A stretch of 64,000 nucleotides of DNA. Source: JBFGFX01 sp965232455 (lineage in GTDB: Bacteria > Pseudomonadota > Gammaproteobacteria > Steroidobacterales > Woeseiaceae). The stretch covers positions 4,712,001-4,776,000 of the forward strand of contig OZ246981.1 in NCBI GenBank assembly GCA_965232455.1. Direction: 5' to 3'. The position numbers and the translations under genes are program-made. The notes under the pieces are model-generated. The model did not search any database and was not told the DNA's origin. It saw nothing but the letters and a program-made list of their open reading frames with translations. Shown in pieces: positions 27,037 through 36,264 of the stretch (its first letter is position 1; the number at the start of each line of letters is the position of its first letter).

Positions 27037-29394
27037 ATGTCGCTTTTAGCAGAAACGCCGCGCCGATCGGCCGGGGTGATTCTTATTCTGATAATGGCGC
27101 TGTTGGCCTTTCCGGCAATGGCGCAGGAACGGGTCGTCGTGGCGGTCGTCGACGACGGGCCGTCGGATCGATTGTCGGAGCTGCAGAAGACCTACGTCGA
27201 CGAACTATTGACGCTGACGGCGAACGAGTTCGACGTTCAGATCCGGCGTTTTGCAGGCGAGTGGTCCGAACAGTCGATCGTTGCGGCCATCAACGGCGCC
27301 TATGCGGATCCCGAGGTCGATCTCGTGCTCGTTACCGGCTTCGTCTCGAACCAGCTCGCCGCCCGGCGACCTGGTTTCGCCAAACCGACGTTTCTGCCTT
27401 TGATCGTCGATACCGCGTCAATTGCGGAGGTAACCGGGGACGCCAGCTCCGGCATAACGAACCTCAGTTACATGACGGCGTATGCGGATTTCGCCGGCGA
27501 TCTGGACACGTTCGCAAGAATTGCCCCGTATCAAAATCTCGTGCTGCTCGTCGATGCCGGTTTGTCCGCTGCAATTCCCGCGCTCCGTGAGTCCTCCTTT
27601 GCAATCAGTACCGAAAGAGGTATCAACCTGGTCGAGGTCGTGCACGACGGCGTCGATCATCGGCTGATGAATCGCGTGCCGGCCGACACGGATGCGATTT
27701 TCATCGGCGGCCTGCCGCGGATGCCGGCGGCCGATTTCGATCGCCTGATCGAGGCCATCAACGCGGCGGGACTGCCCAGCTACAGCTTCGTCGGCGTGAC
27801 CGACGTGGAGCGCGGCGTCCTCGTGACCAATTCCGAACCACGAGACATCGATCGCCAGGCGCGGCTCAACGCACTCAACATGCAGGCGGTACTGCTGGGC
27901 GGGCGCGCCGAGGACCAGCCGACCAGGGCGCAGATGCGCGAACGGCTGACGATCAACATGGCAACGGCGCGCAGGATCGGCTTGTCGCCGAGTTTCGACG
28001 TTCTTGCCGAAGCCGTTCTTCTGAATCGGGAGGAAGACGTTGCCGGACCGCAGTACGGGCTCGTCGAGATTGCGCGCCTGGCGTTGCAGCAGAACCAGGA
28101 TCTGCAGGCGGAGACCTTCGGCGTGGAGGCCGGGTTCCAGGAGATTTCGAGAGCCCGATCGAACCTGCTGCCGCAAATCGGCGCGTCGGCGGGCCACACG
28201 CAGCGCAAGGAGTCGCCGGTGGTGTCTGCCGGTCTGTTTGCCGAGCGGTCGAACGATGCGGCGATCAGCATGGACCAGCTCATCTACTCGGACTCGGCAA
28301 GCGCCAATCTGGTGATCCAGAAAGAGCTGCAGCGGACGCGCCGGGCCAGCCTGGAGGAATTCAGGCTCGACGTCGTGGAGGCCGCGACGATTTCGTATTA
28401 CACGGTGTTGAACGCGCGTTCGCAGCTGGGTGTTCAGGAAAACAATCTGTCGATCACGCGGGCCAACCTCGAGCTTGCCGAAGAGCGCGTTCGTCTGGGC
28501 ACCTCGACGCCGGCCGACGTCTATCGCTGGGAAGCGGAAGTCGCCAGGGCGCAGATTCGCGTCATCAACGCCAGGGCGTCGCTCAACCAGTCGTGGGAGA
28601 CCTTGAACCGCCTTCTGCACCGGCCGCAGGGGACGCGTGTCGGGCTCAGGGAAGCGAGCTTCGACGAGCCGTTCGTCATGACGCGCGAGGACTTCGATCA
28701 ACTCATAAGGAGTCCGGCGGACTATGCGGTGTTCTCCCGCTTCTACGTCGACCGGGCACTCGGCCAGGCGCCGGAACTGGAGCAGCTCAATGCGCAGATC
28801 GCGGCAAAACGGCGCGAACTCACGAACACCCGCCGAGCGTACTGGCTGCCGGACTTCACCCTCGGGGGGCAGTACACGAGCAACCTCAGCCAGTCCGGCG
28901 CCGGCGCCGGCCCCCAGGCGGGCCAGGGCCTGGACGACTGGAGCATCGGCGTACAGGCGACCTTGCCGCTGTTCGCGGGAGGCTTGAGAAAGGCCAACGT
29001 CTCCAGAGCCCGCTACGAGCTGCGGCAGCTCGAGTCGTTACGGGTGTCGACGGAGGAGCGTGTCGAAGAGGCGGTCCGTGTCCAGCTGCACGCGGCGCAG
29101 GCCGCCTATGCCCAGATCGATCTTTCCGCAACCGCCGCCGAGGCGTCGCGCAGGAACTTCGAGTTGGTGAGCGATGCCTATGCGCGCGGCACCGTCACGA
29201 TCATCGATCTGCTGGACGCGCAGGATACGAGCCTTGCCGCGACCGCGACGGCCGTGGAGTCGCTGTATAACTTCCTCATCACGATAATGTCGGTGCAGCG
29301 AGCGGTTGGCGGTTATGACTACCTGCTAAGCAGGGAAGAGCGAGAGGCGCTGGCCGACGAATTTCGACGGAAAATGACGGGGACAAGACGATGA
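27037..29394 (+). CDS. TolC-family outer-membrane efflux protein with N-terminal substrate-binding-like domain
   Basis: A 785-residue protein; the ATG at 27037 follows CCGGAG and leads into a signal peptide ending PAMA-Q. Residues ~30-330 form a periplasmic-binding-protein-like domain (VVDDGPSDRLSELQ, DLVLVTGFVSNQLAA, DAIFIGGLPRM, GLPSYSFVG) resembling ABC_sub_bind proteins. Residues ~340-770 are a typical TolC channel: NLLPQIGASAGH, long coiled helices, and a second half starting ELEQLNAQIAAKR with LPDFTLGGQY and ATLPLFAGG. Ordinary TolC proteins of about 450-500 residues lack the first domain. It is first in an operon with an adaptor (4-bp overlap) and an RND pump, so it should supply the outer-membrane channel. 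What the extra domain binds is unknown. Confidence 0.85.
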   Translation: MSLLAETPRRSAGVILILIMALLAFPAMAQERVVVAVVDDGPSDRLSELQKTYVDELLTLTANEFDVQIRRFAGEWSEQSIVAAINGAYADPEVDLVLVTGFVSNQLAARRPGFAKPTFLPLIVDTASIAEVTGDASSGITNLSYMTAYADFAGDLDTFARIAPYQNLVLLVDAGLSAAIPALRESSFAISTERGINLVEVVHDGVDHRLMNRVPADTDAIFIGGLPRMPAADFDRLIEAINAAGLPSYSFVGVTDVERGVLVTNSEPRDIDRQARLNALNMQAVLLGGRAEDQPTRAQMRERLTINMATARRIGLSPSFDVLAEAVLLNREEDVAGPQYGLVEIARLALQQNQDLQAETFGVEAGFQEISRARSNLLPQIGASAGHTQRKESPVVSAGLFAERSNDAAISMDQLIYSDSASANLVIQKELQRTRRASLEEFRLDVVEAATISYYTVLNARSQLGVQENNLSITRANLELAEERVRLGTSTPADVYRWEAEVARAQIRVINARASLNQSWETLNRLLHRPQGTRVGLREASFDEPFVMTREDFDQLIRSPADYAVFSRFYVDRALGQAPELEQLNAQIAAKRRELTNTRRAYWLPDFTLGGQYTSNLSQSGAGAGPQAGQGLDDWSIGVQATLPLFAGGLRKANVSRARYELRQLESLRVSTEERVEEAVRVQLHAAQAAYAQIDLSATAAEASRRNFELVSDAYARGTVTIIDLLDAQDTSLAATATAVESLYNFLITIMSVQRAVGGYDYLLSREEREALADEFRRKMTGTRR

Positions 29395-30485
29395 AAACCG
29401 GTGTGTGCTTTCTGATTGCCGCGACCCTGCTGCTGGGTGCCTGCGGTGAATCCGATGACGCGGTCGAGGAAAGGCTGCGGCCCGTTCGATACGTGAGCGT
29501 CAGTGACGACAGCGTATTCCGCGACCGGAGTTTCTCCGGCACGTCGAAGTCCAGCCGGGAATCGCGTCTGAGCTTCAAAGTGTCGGGGACGATCATCGAT
29601 CTGCCCGTGCAAATCGGACAGCGCCTCAACGCCGGCGATCTGATTGCCGAGATCGATTCGGCGAGTTACGTGCTGCAGGCGCAACAGGCGCAGGCGTCCC
29701 TCGTCGAAGCGCAGGCCAACGACCGCAGGGCCGACGCAAACTACGAGCGAACCAGGGGGCTCTACGCAAACGACAATGCGTCGCTTAACGATCTCGAAGC
29801 GGCCCGGGCGCAGGCGGAGTCCGCGAGCGCAATCGTCGCGTCGGCCAACAAAGCGCTGGAAATCGCGCGGCTCAACGTTTCGTACACGAGACTGAGCGCC
29901 GATACCGACTGCTTCATCGCGTCGCTCGACGTTGAGATCAACGAAAACGTGGCCTCCGGCCAGCAGGTGGCCGTCGTCAGCTGCGGCGAGGAATTCGAGG
30001 TCACGCTGAATCTCCCCGAGAGCGTGATCGGCAGCATTGACGAATACACGCCCGTCAGCATCCGCTTCGGCGCCATCCCCGGCGAGGTGTTCAGCGGCGT
30101 CATCTCGGAGGTTGCCGTCGCGTCGGCGGCCGGCTCCGCGGCGTTTCCCGTCGTGATCAGCGTCAACGGCAGCCATCCGTCGCTGCGTTCCGGCCTGGCG
30201 GCCGACGTGACGTTCCAGTTCGATTCGGCGCCGGATCAAGGCGGCGTCGTGGTTCTTCCGGTTTCCGCGGTCATCAACGGCCCGGACGGGACCTTCGTTT
30301 TTGTCGCCGAGCCGGCTGAGACCGAAGGCGAGGCGATCGTTCGTCGCCGGGCGGTCGCGCTGGGCGAGCTGTCGCAGTCCGGTATCGAGGTCCTCGACGG
30401 CTTGCAGGTCGGCGACCGGGTCGTCACCGCGGGCGTATCGGTCGTTCGCGACGGCCAGCGCGTGCTGCTCCCGCTCGGGCGATAG
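29391..30485 (+). CDS. RND efflux periplasmic adaptor (membrane fusion lipoprotein)
   Basis: A 364-residue HlyD/MFP adaptor. Its signal peptide ends in lipobox LLLGACG, so it is lipid-anchored. The first lipoyl half (KVSGTIIDLPVQIGQRLNAGDLIAEID) and the second half (NVASGQQVAVVS) flank an alpha-hairpin (~95-165, rich in Ala, Gln and Glu). Beta-barrel and membrane-proximal domains follow, ending VLDGLQVGDRVVTAG. It connects the inner-membrane RND pump to the TolC-type channel encoded on either side. It overlaps the channel gene by 4 bp (ATGA) and lies 14 bp before the pump gene. Confidence 0.9.
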   Translation: MKTGVCFLIAATLLLGACGESDDAVEERLRPVRYVSVSDDSVFRDRSFSGTSKSSRESRLSFKVSGTIIDLPVQIGQRLNAGDLIAEIDSASYVLQAQQAQASLVEAQANDRRADANYERTRGLYANDNASLNDLEAARAQAESASAIVASANKALEIARLNVSYTRLSADTDCFIASLDVEINENVASGQQVAVVSCGEEFEVTLNLPESVIGSIDEYTPVSIRFGAIPGEVFSGVISEVAVASAAGSAAFPVVISVNGSHPSLRSGLAADVTFQFDSAPDQGGVVVLPVSAVINGPDGTFVFVAEPAETEGEAIVRRRAVALGELSQSGIEVLDGLQVGDRVVTAGVSVVRDGQRVLLPLGR

Positions 30486-30499
30486 TTGCGAGAGGCTCG

Positions 30500-33400
30500 A
30501 TGAACCTTACCGCCGTCGCCATCGAAAAAAACCGCATCACGCTGACGATCGTCGTGCTGACGGTTCTCTCGGGCGCGTTCGCCTATCGCACCCTGCCCAA
30601 GGCGCAGGATCCCGGTTTCATCGTGCGCACCGCGGTCATAACGACGCGTTTCCCCGGCGCGAGTCCCGAACGGGTGGAATTGCTGGTCACGGACAAGATC
30701 GAAAAGAAAATTCAGGAAATGCCGGAAATCGACTCGATCGTCAGTGAATCGCGTACCGGCATCTCTTTGATATATGCGAATTTCAAAGAGAGCTACAAAG
30801 CCATGCGGCCCATCTTCGACGACCTGCGCCGCAAGGTCGACACGGTTACCCCGGACCTCCCGCAGGGCGCCCAGATTCCGGAAGTCAACGACGAGTTCGG
30901 CGACGTGTTCGGCAGCGTCTACACACTGTCGGGTGACGGCTTTTCCTACGCGGAGCTCAAGACTGTTGCCGACGAGCTGCGCGACGAGCTTCTGAAAGAA
31001 CCGGACATCGCCAAGGTGTCCATTCACGGGGAGCAGCAGGAAGTCATTTTCGTCGAATACAACAACGCGCGGCTCGCGGAGCTCGGGCTGTCACCGCAGC
31101 AGCTCTCCGCGGCGTTGGCCAGCGTCAACATCGTGTCGTCGGGCGGCAACATCGTCAGCGGACGCGAGCGGATCACGCTCGAGCCGACGGGGAATTTCGA
31201 GTCGGTCGAGGACCTGCAGCGCACGGTCATCCAGCTGCCGGGTGGGGCGCTCGTGTACCTCGGGGACATTGTCGATATCTATCGCGGTTACAAGGACCCG
31301 CCGACGAGCGTCAGCCGCGTCAACGGTGAGCCGACCCTGGCCATCGCCGCTTCGATGCGCGAAGGCGGCGATATCCTCAAGCTCGGTGAGCGGCTGAACG
31401 TCCTGATGCCCGAGCTGATCGCGCGTTATCCCTGGGGAATCGAAATCGACAAGGTCTGGTTTCAGGCGGACCTGGTCGATGGTGTCGTGCAGACCTTTAC
31501 GTCCAGCCTGATGCAGGCGATCGTCATCGTCTTCATCGTGGTGATCGCCTTCCTGGGATTTCGGACGGGACTCGTAGTCGGTTCGCTCATTCCGACGACC
31601 ATGGTGGTGTCGTTCTTTGTAATGCAGGTCTTCGATATCACGATCAACCAGATATCGCTGACCGCGCTGATCATCGCGCTCGGCCTGCTGGTGGACAACG
31701 CGATCGTGATCGTGGAATCGATACTCGTCAAGCGTGGAAAGGGCCAGGACGGCGTGACCGCGGCGATCGAGTCCGGCAAGGAGCTCAGGATGCCGCTGCT
31801 GATCTCGTCGCTGACCACCGCTGCCGCGTTTATGCCGATTGCGCTGGCGAAGTCCGCCGTCGGCGAGTACACGGCGGACATCTTTTACGTCGTCGCCATT
31901 GCGTTGATCTCCTCCTGGCTGCTGGCGATGACGTTTGTCCCGATGCTGACGACGATCACGCTGAACGTCGATCCCGCGAAACAGGAACCCGTCGAAGACT
32001 TCGGCGGACGGTGGTATGCGCTTTATCGCAGGCTTTTGACGCTGTCGTTGCGCTGCCGGTACCGTTTCCTTGCGATCGTGGTTGCATTGTTTACGGTTGC
32101 AATCGTTGGCATGGGACAGGTCCGCCAGGAGTTTATCGCGCCGTCGGAGGACCCGGTGTTCTCGGCCAAGCTCGAACTCCCGCTGGGCACGTCCATCGAA
32201 ACGAGCCAGGCGGTCATCGCCGAGGTCGACGCGTTCATCCGGGAGACCTACTACGCGCCGGAGACGGGCGACAAGCTGATCCGCAACTGGCTCACGTTTA
32301 TCGGCGAAGGCGGGCCGCGGTTTCAGCTGAGCCTCAATCCTCCCAATCCGAACCCGGCGAATTCCTTCGTCATTGCAAACACGTTTGCGGGCGAGGACGT
32401 GGTCGACGTCATTGCCGGCATCCAGGAGCATATTCGCGACGAATACCCCGACCTGGCCGCCCAGGTCAAGCGCCTGGACAACGGTCCGCCGGTCGACTAC
32501 CCGATTATCGTGCGGATATCGGGAAACGACTTCGACGCCCTGTACGAAATCGCGGATCAGGTCACCGAGTATCTCTACGGTCTCCCGCAGGTGTCGGATA
32601 CCCGGAATTCATGGGGCCTGCAGACGAAGAAGCTGACCGTTGACGTCGATCAGGAGTTGGCCCGACGGTCGGGCGTCACCAACGAGGACGTGGCCTATTC
32701 ACTGCAGGCCGGACTCTCGGGTATCGATCTGACCCAGTACCGGGAAGGTGACGAGCTGATACCGGTCACGCTGCGGACGGTGGCGGCGGACCGGCAGGAC
32801 TTCAGCAAGCTGGACGGACTGACCGTCTATTCGCAGAGCACGGGCGCCAACGTGCCGCTCAAGCAGGTCGCCAACGTCGAGCTGACGTTCGAGCCCGGCA
32901 TCATCGAACGCCGCGACCGGGACCGTACCCTGTCGCTCAACGTGCAGCTGCACCCGAACGCGACGGCCGCGGAGGTTGCGCAGGTGCTGGTGCCCTGGCT
33001 GGACGAGGCCGCCGGGGACTGGCCGGCGGGACACGATTTCGAGATCGGCGGCGAGACCGAGGAATCCGGAGACGCCAACGCATCGATCATGGCGGAATTG
33101 CCGCTTGCCGTCATGCTCATCCTGCTGCTGCTGGTCGGGCAATTCAATTCGCTGCGCAGGCCCGCGATCATTCTATCGACGATTCCTCTTGGCCTGATCG
33201 GCGTTACGTTCGGCTTGCTCGTGGCCAACTCTTCGTTCGGGTTCTTTACGATCCTCGGCCTGATTTCGCTGTCCGGCATCATCATCAACAATGCGATCGT
33301 GCTGCTGGACCGCATCGCCATCGAGATACGCGATTTCGGCCGCACGCAGACCGATGCGGTGATGACCGCCTGCCAGCAGCGGCTGCGGCCCATCCTCCTC

Positions 33401-33586
33401 ACGACCGCAACGACGGTGCTCGGCATGACGCCGCTGCTCTGGGGCGGAACGGCGATGTTCAAGCCGATGGCCATCACGATCATTTTCGGCCTGGCGTTTG
33501 CGACTTTTTTGACCCTGCTGGTCGTGCCGGTGCTCTACTCGATGTTGTTCCGCGTGTCGTTTGCGCTTGATTCGGCTAACAGCTGA
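30500..33586 (+). CDS. RND-family efflux permease (AcrB-like)
   Basis: A 1028-residue inner-membrane pump of the AcrB/AcrD/AcrF family. It starts MNLTAVAIEKNRITLTIVVL, with the first TM and then RFPGASPERVELLVTDKIE of the porter domain. TM segments cluster at ~335-530 and ~855-1020, with two large periplasmic loops between TM1-2 and TM7-8. The TM4 proton-relay region reads LGLLVDNAIVIVES, with Asp-Asn where AcrB has Asp-Asp, as in several non-AcrB RND groups. The C-terminal half has EESGDANASIMAELPL and GIIINNAIVLLDR. The substrate cannot be assigned. It completes a three-gene tripartite efflux operon. Confidence 0.92.
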   Translation: MNLTAVAIEKNRITLTIVVLTVLSGAFAYRTLPKAQDPGFIVRTAVITTRFPGASPERVELLVTDKIEKKIQEMPEIDSIVSESRTGISLIYANFKESYKAMRPIFDDLRRKVDTVTPDLPQGAQIPEVNDEFGDVFGSVYTLSGDGFSYAELKTVADELRDELLKEPDIAKVSIHGEQQEVIFVEYNNARLAELGLSPQQLSAALASVNIVSSGGNIVSGRERITLEPTGNFESVEDLQRTVIQLPGGALVYLGDIVDIYRGYKDPPTSVSRVNGEPTLAIAASMREGGDILKLGERLNVLMPELIARYPWGIEIDKVWFQADLVDGVVQTFTSSLMQAIVIVFIVVIAFLGFRTGLVVGSLIPTTMVVSFFVMQVFDITINQISLTALIIALGLLVDNAIVIVESILVKRGKGQDGVTAAIESGKELRMPLLISSLTTAAAFMPIALAKSAVGEYTADIFYVVAIALISSWLLAMTFVPMLTTITLNVDPAKQEPVEDFGGRWYALYRRLLTLSLRCRYRFLAIVVALFTVAIVGMGQVRQEFIAPSEDPVFSAKLELPLGTSIETSQAVIAEVDAFIRETYYAPETGDKLIRNWLTFIGEGGPRFQLSLNPPNPNPANSFVIANTFAGEDVVDVIAGIQEHIRDEYPDLAAQVKRLDNGPPVDYPIIVRISGNDFDALYEIADQVTEYLYGLPQVSDTRNSWGLQTKKLTVDVDQELARRSGVTNEDVAYSLQAGLSGIDLTQYREGDELIPVTLRTVAADRQDFSKLDGLTVYSQSTGANVPLKQVANVELTFEPGIIERRDRDRTLSLNVQLHPNATAAEVAQVLVPWLDEAAGDWPAGHDFEIGGETEESGDANASIMAELPLAVMLILLLLVGQFNSLRRPAIILSTIPLGLIGVTFGLLVANSSFGFFTILGLISLSGIIINNAIVLLDRIAIEIRDFGRTQTDAVMTACQQRLRPILLTTATTVLGMTPLLWGGTAMFKPMAITIIFGLAFATFLTLLVVPVLYSMLFRVSFALDSANS

Positions 33587-33626
33587 GTTCGTCGTCTCTC
33601 GATGCCTACGAGCGTAATAGTTACCT

Positions 33627-34712
33627 TCATCGGTTGATTTCCACAAATTCGAGGACCAGCCTTGCGATTGTCTCCGGCGCATCTTCGGGGCTGTAATGGC
33701 CGACGCCCGGTAAGCGGTGTATTTCGCCCTTTGGAAACGCCTGCCTGAACAACGGCAGGAAGTGCTCGGCCTGGAGCGTCAGGTCCGCGTCACCCCAAAT
33801 TGCCAGCGCGGGTTTGTTTGCCAGCTTCAGTTTTGTTGCGTCGTCGGGTTGCTCGAAGCGGTGCGCGCCAATGGCAAAGCCCTTAGCCCAGCCGATGCCG
33901 CCCGCGGCATGCTCGGGCGTCGGGAACGGCGCACGGTACGCGCGCAGCCAGGCGTCGGTGATGATCTCGTTTCGCTCGAAGCCGTTCAGTTTGAGCGTCG
34001 AGAGCATGTTGTAATCGAGCTGCCCGAGAACCTGTTCCAGTACGCCTTCTTTCTGCGCCTTGAAGATCCACTGGAACCAGGGCGAAGCGGCACCATTCGC
34101 GCCGATCCTTTCCATGAGATCCGGCTGGCCGGCGGGCGTCGGTCCGTCAACGGATACAATGCGTTTGATTCTGTCCGGATGGCGGATCGCCAGACCCATG
34201 CCGGCAGGGCCCCCGAAGTCGTGCATCACGAGCGTGACGTCGCGCAGGTCCAGTGCAAGCAGGAAGCGTTCGAGATTGTCGATATGGTCCTGGAGCCAGT
34301 AGGTCCGATCCCGCGGTGCGGCGCTCTTGCCGAATCCCATGTGGTCGACGGCGATGACGCGATGTCGTGCCGCCCAGACCGGGATCTGGTGGCGGAAAAG
34401 GTAGCCCCAGGTGGGTTCGCCGTGCAGCAAGAGTAGGGTCTCCGGACCGGCGCCTTCGTCAACGTAGTGCATGCGAAAGCCCGGTGCATCCGTATAGCGG
34501 GCGCGAAACGGCCAGGTGCCGTCGAAGGTTTCTTCCGGTGCGACTGCGGGTATGGCGCGGCTCATTGTGGTGGCTCCTGATTCAGTTGGGGTTGCGGGCG
34601 GAGGCGGTACGGTTAGCGCCGCCGCCCCGGCGACCGCCGATATCGGCTGTGACGCTGTTTGAGTCGCGGTGGCGAGCGCCGCGCATAGAGCAATAGGTAG
34701 CAATCCGTTCAT
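33627..34712 (-). CDS. Haloalkane-dehalogenase-like alpha/beta hydrolase
   Basis: A 361-residue hydrolase from the ATG at 34712 (GAGGAG upstream), which begins with a signal-like segment (LLPIALCAALATATQTA). The catalytic domain starts at ~60. It has the oxyanion motif HGEPTW, nucleophile Asp in MHDFGG, a probable acid Asp in WGDADLTL and the base His in GVGHYSPED. HGEPTW and an Asp nucleophile are typical of haloalkane dehalogenases, but the halide-binding Trp normally after the nucleophile is Phe here, so epoxide hydrolase or another activity is equally possible. A second start at 34565 (MSRAIPAV) also has an AGGAG site and would give a cytoplasmic ~312-residue form. It is third in a same-strand run with a tautomerase and an oxidoreductase. 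Confidence 0.8.
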   Translation of the reverse strand: MNGLLPIALCAALATATQTASQPISAVAGAAALTVPPPPATPTESGATTMSRAIPAVAPEETFDGTWPFRARYTDAPGFRMHYVDEGAGPETLLLLHGEPTWGYLFRHQIPVWAARHRVIAVDHMGFGKSAAPRDRTYWLQDHIDNLERFLLALDLRDVTLVMHDFGGPAGMGLAIRHPDRIKRIVSVDGPTPAGQPDLMERIGANGAASPWFQWIFKAQKEGVLEQVLGQLDYNMLSTLKLNGFERNEIITDAWLRAYRAPFPTPEHAAGGIGWAKGFAIGAHRFEQPDDATKLKLANKPALAIWGDADLTLQAEHFLPLFRQAFPKGEIHRLPGVGHYSPEDAPETIARLVLEFVEINR

Positions 34713-34811
34713 TGATGGCTCCTCGCGATCGTTCGAGTTCGGTCGTGACCGAAGAGATATCTGTGTCCGTCGGCACTGCTTGATTGTCGGCCGTGGTCTG
34801 AACAACGGGTG

Positions 34812-35033
34812 TCAATTGTTTCTGCTTTGCCTCCTTCGAGGCTGCCTGTGGCGGGTAACACTTTCTCCGCTGAATCCCCAGTTGTCCGTATCGATTTCAT
34901 CAATGACGATATGGGTCGTCTGTGGATCTTTGCCAAGTACGCGCACGAGCATTTCAGTTGTTTCCTGTATCAGCGTTCGCTTTTGTTCCGTGGTAACGTC
35001 TTCGCGCGTTATCTTGATGTTGACGTAAGGCAT
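34812..35033 (-). CDS. 4-oxalocrotonate tautomerase family protein
   Basis: A 73-residue small tautomerase. After Met removal the catalytic N-terminal proline is exposed (M-PYVNIKIT), followed by TEQKRTLIQETTEML and the conserved DEIDTDNWGFSGE region. The family uses Pro-1 as a general base in keto-enol tautomerisations and forms oligomers. The last ~12 residues (RHRQPRRRQSRNN) are a basic tail not usual for the family. It is located between the oxidoreductase and hydrolase genes on the same strand, suggesting a small catabolic or detoxification operon under the divergent LysR regulator. Confidence 0.85.
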   Translation of the reverse strand: MPYVNIKITREDVTTEQKRTLIQETTEMLVRVLGKDPQTTHIVIDEIDTDNWGFSGESVTRHRQPRRRQSRNN

Positions 35034-35097
35034 GTTTACCTCCCGTAATGTCTCGATGGCTCAGGGCGCGGCAAAAGCGGCCTTGGCACACTATTGG

Positions 35098-36132
35098 CTA
35101 AGCCGCCCAGGGCAGCAGCGCGAGGTTGCCGACCACTTCGTTGTTGGCGATCAAGCGATGAGCTTCTGCTGCTTCTCTCAACGGCAAGGCCCGGTCCAGT
35201 ACCGGTCGAATACGGCCCTCGCGTACGAGTTGCAGGCCGAACTCCATGTCTCGCTTGTCGCTGGCCATCGATCCTCTCAGCTCTCTTTGCTCAAAGAAGA
35301 GACTGCGTATGTCGAACCTGACCTCCGTGCCGGCCGCAAAACCAAAGGCAACGATGACGCCGGTCGCTTTCGCGGCGGCAATACTCGTGGCTAGGACGTC
35401 GCCACCCAGGTTATCGATAACCACGTCGGCGCCACGCCCGTCCGTCCATTCCTTTACGCGTTCCGCGACGTCTTCTTCGTTCGTATTGATCACGAGATCT
35501 GCGCCGATCTGGCGGACAGCGTCTGCCTTTGAGGTGTCGCGCAGGGTGGCGGCTACCCGGGCACCCAACGCCTTGGCGACCTGAATCTGCATGCTGCCCG
35601 AGCCCGAGGCACCCGCCTGAACCAATACCGAGTCACCGTCCTTTACGGCGCCGACTTCCTTGACCGCGCGTACCGCGGTCGCAAGCGCGACGGGCAGCGT
35701 AGCAACCTCTTCCGGTGCGAACCCGGTGTCGTCTTTCAGTAGAAAACGCGCGGGGACTTCCATGTACTGCGCGTAAGTTCCCGGGATGTGCAGGCCGGGT
35801 AACGCAAAGCTCGGTGCCTGGCTTCCCGGATAAATATCGTAGTCTTCTTCGTTCTGTGGGTAGCCTGGTACGACGATGACGCGTTCGCCAATCTCGAACT
35901 CGTTTACGCCCTGGCCAACACCGAATACTTCGCCCGCGGCGTCCGCGCCAAGAATGTGTGGAAACGGGAAATCCGGCACGACCGAGCCTTCGCGAAGATA
36001 ATGGTCCAGACGGTTCACGCCGGCGGCCAATATCTTCACAAGGACGTTTCCGGGCTTCGCTTTCGGTGTTGCGACGTCTTCGTATCGAAGTACGTCGAAA
36101 TCGCCGAATTGATGAATGACCGCTGCTTTCAT
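35098..36132 (-). CDS. Zinc-independent MDR-family NAD(P)H:quinone oxidoreductase
   Basis: A 344-residue medium-chain dehydrogenase/reductase. The GroES-like N-terminal domain (MKAAVIHQFGDFDVLRYEDV, GVNRLDHYLREG) is followed by PHILGADAAGEV and a Rossmann domain with VLVQAGASGSGSMQIQVAKALGARV. The zinc-ligand Cys residues of alcohol dehydrogenases are absent, which points to the quinone oxidoreductase branch acting on NAD(P)H and quinones or enones. It diverges from a LysR regulator across a 132-bp gap, the usual arrangement for a LysR target. Likely head of the operon that includes the tautomerase and hydrolase. Confidence 0.87.
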   Translation of the reverse strand: MKAAVIHQFGDFDVLRYEDVATPKAKPGNVLVKILAAGVNRLDHYLREGSVVPDFPFPHILGADAAGEVFGVGQGVNEFEIGERVIVVPGYPQNEEDYDIYPGSQAPSFALPGLHIPGTYAQYMEVPARFLLKDDTGFAPEEVATLPVALATAVRAVKEVGAVKDGDSVLVQAGASGSGSMQIQVAKALGARVAATLRDTSKADAVRQIGADLVINTNEEDVAERVKEWTDGRGADVVIDNLGGDVLATSIAAAKATGVIVAFGFAAGTEVRFDIRSLFFEQRELRGSMASDKRDMEFGLQLVREGRIRPVLDRALPLREAAEAHRLIANNEVVGNLALLPWAA

Positions 36133-36264
36133 TGCATTGCTCCGTTGTCCGAGGGAATGGGTCTATGGGAGACCACGGTGCTTACGGTAGGTGAACGGAC
36201 TTTTCTGATAAACTGGATAAACAAAGAAAGATCTATGCAAAATTCGCAAAGATAGGAGCTGCCC

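Noticed and set aside
31091..32431. A 446-residue minus-strand frame inside the RND pump gene
   Set aside because: It is antisense to a full-length, motif-complete RND permease.
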